Part shown: piece by piece, positions 14,701-16,214 of the stretch | Numbering within the stretch: the first letter of the stretch is position 1 | How the letters are laid out: the number at the start of each line of letters is the position of its first letter | DNA from: an uncultured Lachnospiraceae bacterium | Lineage (GTDB): Bacteria; Bacillota_A; Clostridia; Lachnospirales; Lachnospiraceae | Assembly (NCBI GenBank): GCA_947175285.1 | Contig: CAMWMM010000044.1 | Span: forward strand, 1 to 16,214 | DNA: 16,214 bases | Direction: 5' to 3' | Translations under genes and position numbers: made by a program | Notes under the pieces: model-generated | Databases searched by the model: none | Seen by the model: the letters and a program-made list of their open reading frames with translations, nothing else | Told to the model about the DNA's origin: nothing

Positions 14701-14890
14701 TGATCGGGGGTTGAGAGCTTCTTTGAATAATATGAGACAGATTGAAGTGAAAATTCCTATAAAGAGCAATGGGAGAATCAATTATGATCTCATGAATGAT
14801 ATTGGGAGTAAATATTCTTCTGTATTGAGTTGTAAATCAGATATTCTATCACAACTTAGCAGAGCATTGGACCTGAAACTTATTATTTGA
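11729..14890 (+). CDS. Single-chain restriction-modification enzyme (nuclease, N6-adenine methylase and two recognition domains), type IIG/IIB-like
   Basis: This is a 1053-residue fusion. Residues 1-160 form an HsdR_N-like PD-(D/E)xK nuclease with Asp53 (KPDAII) and Glu67-Tyr-Lys69 (IEYKK). Residues 160-640 are an HsdM-type N6-adenine methylase, with WGQYFTP at 310-316, the SAM motif DPACGVGKF at 337-345 and catalytic NPPY at 444-447. Residues 690-1053 are HsdS-like with two target-recognition halves. The repeat is visible as SIGKNR...IPVYTAG against SIGKRL...IPAYSAN, and as KYNFNHS...VEVVLP against KYGFDRG...IEVKIP. One chain should therefore methylate and cut at a two-part site, as in AloI/PpiI-type enzymes. 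ATG 11729 has AGGAAGGAG 9 bases upstream, better than earlier in-frame starts. Base composition is AT-richer than the pse genes, suggesting transfer. All catalytic motifs look intact. Confidence 0.9.
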   Translation: MSEELIQRNLIDEPEKMGDWNFYNVGSTTLKALKNAKIIPNRDYNEFEDKKPDAIITKRPVIIAAIEYKKPSELRTDKQIKKAIEQEFGVAQILRAKVYIVTDGKKSYWINPATGNEILQEDGSRITLNFERESTDCITLINKIRASINATNDIIKEAAPVDPLPLAQKVWQDLWAVSGATPENCLYTFVEIFIFKYLSDLGVLSGMHSFYDLLGRYSGNNEDEVLKLYASTIRPQIKELFPRSERDHTTIINGTIFVSKDDKAVSGYSAVFHKILKRFNEFGTLENIDFDFKSKLFETFLKESISKKNWGQYFTPLKVVRAIVNMVDIVAGMEVCDPACGVGKFLLELILPDLCRYYQIEDKTLIPRVTLAGFDKGFDKEEQKTIILAKANMLIYMSEMIKEYPDMTKQFARIFNDTFLLQTNSILGTLAKPIHDKYDLILTNPPYVMSGSSNLKEEIAKDEILKNYYTVSAMGIEGLFMEWIVHALKPGGKAFVVVPDGIMNRGNDKKLRDFILEQCCVDAVISLPLNTFFTTNKKTYILALTKKTRVNINGVPTLPKQTTPVFTYLCSEIGETRDVYRFDIDQNDLETASDLFNMFKGAKEKFENTINDKRCKIINIDDFYNGTHWSIDRWWTEEEKIELGVEEEPDAVDIGQFITLLQDVSSSIIEYQEPLQELEKKKYKPFSWKTVNMVKNELWSFITSSIGKNRTLLASMDTQNNEDIPVYTAGKGPVAYIKPIEGKVPIYATDDSPILSFATNGDGSAARNFVIHDRPFYINTDRIALKINVPDILPEYLQLQLLDVKQKYNFNHSHKANLKNLTAVEVVLPCNDCGLFDVEYQRYAVNVMRTFFMTTSYVKERIEFISSLTLKIDMDVQTRYIQTCLANKSLFNLSIGKRLLRKDYVTERGSIPAYSANVHSPFAFVDASNITDFDYDYLIWGIDGTFDFRVIKRGTLFATTDHCGAIQIMDQELSPYYLLYVIDTIKKKYGFDRGLRASLNNMRQIEVKIPIKSNGRINYDLMNDIGSKYSSVLSCKSDILSQLSRALDLKLII

Positions 14891-15021
14891 TTACTAATGT
14901 CGGAACATATTGCGGGGGCTTTTGGGTACAGCATTTCGTAACCATATAAACACGCACTGACATCGTATCAAAATGGATGTTGGAGTAAAAATTTGTAGGA
15001 GAAGCTTATAAAGGAGACATA

Positions 15022-15483
15022 ATGAAAACGTTAGGATTAAGGGTTTCACCCAAATGTATATTTTTTTGTGTTTCAGAACTAATAGAAGATGAAGTAAATA
15101 TTTTAATTGTGGATAAAATAGCAGTACCAATAGCGTTGACAATTCCTGATCAGCTAAGTTTTTTAAGAATACTTGTATATACAATTATTAGTCAGTATGA
15201 AATTGATAATGCCATAATTCGTCGAATAGAGGATAACTCCAAAACGGTAGATATTACAAGAGTCAATATTGAAGGTGTAATTCAGGAGCTAATTTCAAAT
15301 TGTCGTATTCAAAAATATAAAACTTGCAAACTGGCTCAGTTAGGACAAATACTTGAAAAAGGTACAAAGGAAATAAAGGCATGTATAGAGGGAGATAATA
15401 TATTTGAAATAGATTTATGGGATACATATAAAAAAGAGGAAAGGGAAAGTGTTTTGTGTGCATTAGCGGCATCTGAACTATAG
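15022..15483 (+). CDS. Unknown 153-residue protein upstream of the kinase, possibly a degenerate RNase H/RuvC fold
   Basis: I do not recognise a named family. The order of predicted strands and helices suggests an RNase H/RuvC-like fold: a first strand MKTLGLRVSP where RuvC has its catalytic Asp, followed by CIFFCVSEL, NILIVDKIAVPI and NAIIRRIED. A helix EGVIQELISN comes next, and the C-terminal EERESVLCALAASE resembles the DDxADALA helix of RuvC. The usual acidic residues are missing from the first strand and the last helix, so if the fold is right it is probably a non-catalytic or binding version. This is a weak structural inference. AAAGGAG lies 6 bases before ATG. The gene follows the restriction-modification enzyme by 131 bp with no terminator or clear promoter seen, and precedes the kinase by 8 bp, so the last two genes are surely co-transcribed. 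Confidence 0.7.
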   Translation: MKTLGLRVSPKCIFFCVSELIEDEVNILIVDKIAVPIALTIPDQLSFLRILVYTIISQYEIDNAIIRRIEDNSKTVDITRVNIEGVIQELISNCRIQKYKTCKLAQLGQILEKGTKEIKACIEGDNIFEIDLWDTYKKEERESVLCALAASEL

Positions 15484-15491
15484 GTGAGATT

Positions 15492-16214
15492 ATGATAGAT
15501 GTACGTACAGAAGTAGATTTGGAAAATATGCAACCATTTGGCAATAGTCAAGGTAAAAATTCAACAGTTTTTTTGGCAAATGATAAGCAACTTGCTCATC
15601 AGTTTATAGTCAAAAAAATTAAAAAAACTGACGTATATAGAGATTATGGAAATGAAGACGAAAGTAATCTTTTTATAGAGTCCAGTATACTTTACAAAGT
15701 AGCGCATCCAAATATTTCAGAAATACAGTATGCTAGCTTTGATGATGACTATGTATATATTGTTATGCCATACTATAAGAATGGCTCAGTGCAGACGATA
15801 CTGGAGCAAAGATATTTATCTATGAGAGAATTTATCAAATTATCTTTAGATTTTTTGAGCGGATTACTGTTTGTTCATGCAAACAATCTAGTGCATTTTG
15901 ATGTAAAACCAACCAATATTTTGTTAAATAATAATGGAAAAGCTGTTATAACAGATTTTGGATTGGCAAAGTATATTGAAGATAAAAGTGAGTTAGTGAG
16001 TCCAAATAAGCTTTATACTTTGCATTTCCCACCAGAATACTTATTATCAACAGAATTGAGTCGGCAGGCAGATATTTATCAGGCAGGAATAACAATGTAT
16101 AGGATGGTAAATGGAAATGAAATTTGGAATAATCAAGTAAAAATATTTGATGAATCTAAAATATTAAATGGTACATTTCCTGATAGGAGAACATATTTGC
16201 CACATGTTCAAAAG
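15492..16214 (+). CDS. Eukaryotic-type (Hanks) serine/threonine protein kinase, 5' part
   Basis: 241 codons are visible and the frame is open at the window end, so C-terminal domains are unknown. The kinase landmarks are in order: a glycine-rich loop GNSQGKNSTVF at 17-27 with the third glycine replaced, an ATP-binding lysine in FIVKKI (41 or 42), the helix-C Glu63 and the catalytic loop HFDVKPTN at 135-142. The metal motif DFG at 155-157, PPE at 180-182 and the F-helix Asp194 in ADIYQAG complete the set. HFD replaces HRD, which marks a kinase without the usual arginine and suggests activity that does not need activation-loop phosphorylation. No membrane segment or PASTA domain is seen so far, so it is unlike housekeeping PrkC/PknB. 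AGGTGAG overlaps the stop of the upstream gene. The neighbourhood suggests a defence role. Confidence 0.9.
   Translation, partial: MIDVRTEVDLENMQPFGNSQGKNSTVFLANDKQLAHQFIVKKIKKTDVYRDYGNEDESNLFIESSILYKVAHPNISEIQYASFDDDYVYIVMPYYKNGSVQTILEQRYLSMREFIKLSLDFLSGLLFVHANNLVHFDVKPTNILLNNNGKAVITDFGLAKYIEDKSELVSPNKLYTLHFPPEYLLSTELSRQADIYQAGITMYRMVNGNEIWNNQVKIFDESKILNGTFPDRRTYLPHVQK

Noticed and set aside
11729..14890. PglX (BREX) methylase
   Set aside because: The HsdR_N-like nuclease at the start and two HsdS-like halves at the end are not PglX features, and no PglZ or other BREX gene is seen in the window.
14894..15184. 96-codon - strand frame opposite the 15022 gene start
   Set aside because: It is an antisense shadow of AT-rich coding sequence, with low-complexity Leu/Ile-rich translation and no ribosome site considered convincing.
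1..16214. CRISPR arrays, tRNA or rRNA genes, intact insertion sequences
   Set aside because: No regularly spaced direct repeats, no recognisable cloverleaf or rRNA core sequence and no transposase or integrase reading frame were found on either strand.

Overview
The window looks like chromosome from a low-to-mid-GC Clostridia bacterium, most likely of the Lachnospiraceae type. This rests on strong AGGAG-type ribosome binding sites, sigma-A promoters close to TTGACA-17-TATAAT, a Gram-positive LexA-type site and the style of the glycan genes. It is an inference from sequence character; no marker gene is present.

Positions 1-10418 hold a surface-glycan locus built around pseudaminic acid. The + strand carries the 3' part of pseB, then pseC, a family 2 glycosyltransferase and a large polytopic GT-C-like membrane protein as one compact run. 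pseG lies on the - strand, tail to tail with this run and overlapping it by 50 bp. pseF and pseI follow on the + strand from a promoter region shared with pseG. Two - strand genes close the block: an ATP-grasp ligase and a fold-type III PLP decarboxylase-like enzyme. PseB, PseC, PseG, PseI and PseF cover the route from UDP-GlcNAc to CMP-pseudaminic acid except the N4-acetyltransferase step (PseH). No PseH is visible here, which makes the two unassigned enzymes interesting as possible makers of a non-standard acyl or aminoacyl pseudaminic acid. Between those two genes lies a roughly 330 bp, nearly palindromic MITE-like element (8886-9214). It has outward-facing TTGACA boxes, one of which may drive the ATP-grasp gene.

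From about 10420 the sequence becomes visibly AT-richer and the gene content changes to an accessory or defence type. First comes a small divergent regulatory module: a 56-residue ribbon-helix-helix protein on the - strand and a 108-residue unknown protein on the + strand. They are separated by repeated TGACGGC sites that overlap the promoters.

After a terminator there is a strong promoter with a LexA-like box at its start point and a long leader. It precedes a single-chain restriction-modification enzyme of 1053 residues (HsdR_N-like nuclease, N6-adenine methylase and two HsdS-like recognition domains). A 153-residue unknown protein and the start of a eukaryotic-type Ser/Thr kinase follow on the same strand; the kinase runs off the window end. 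The gene order restriction-modification enzyme, unknown protein, kinase is a candidate defence system. It recalls BREX/Pgl, which also pairs a methylase with a kinase, but it is not recognisably one of the known types from what is visible.
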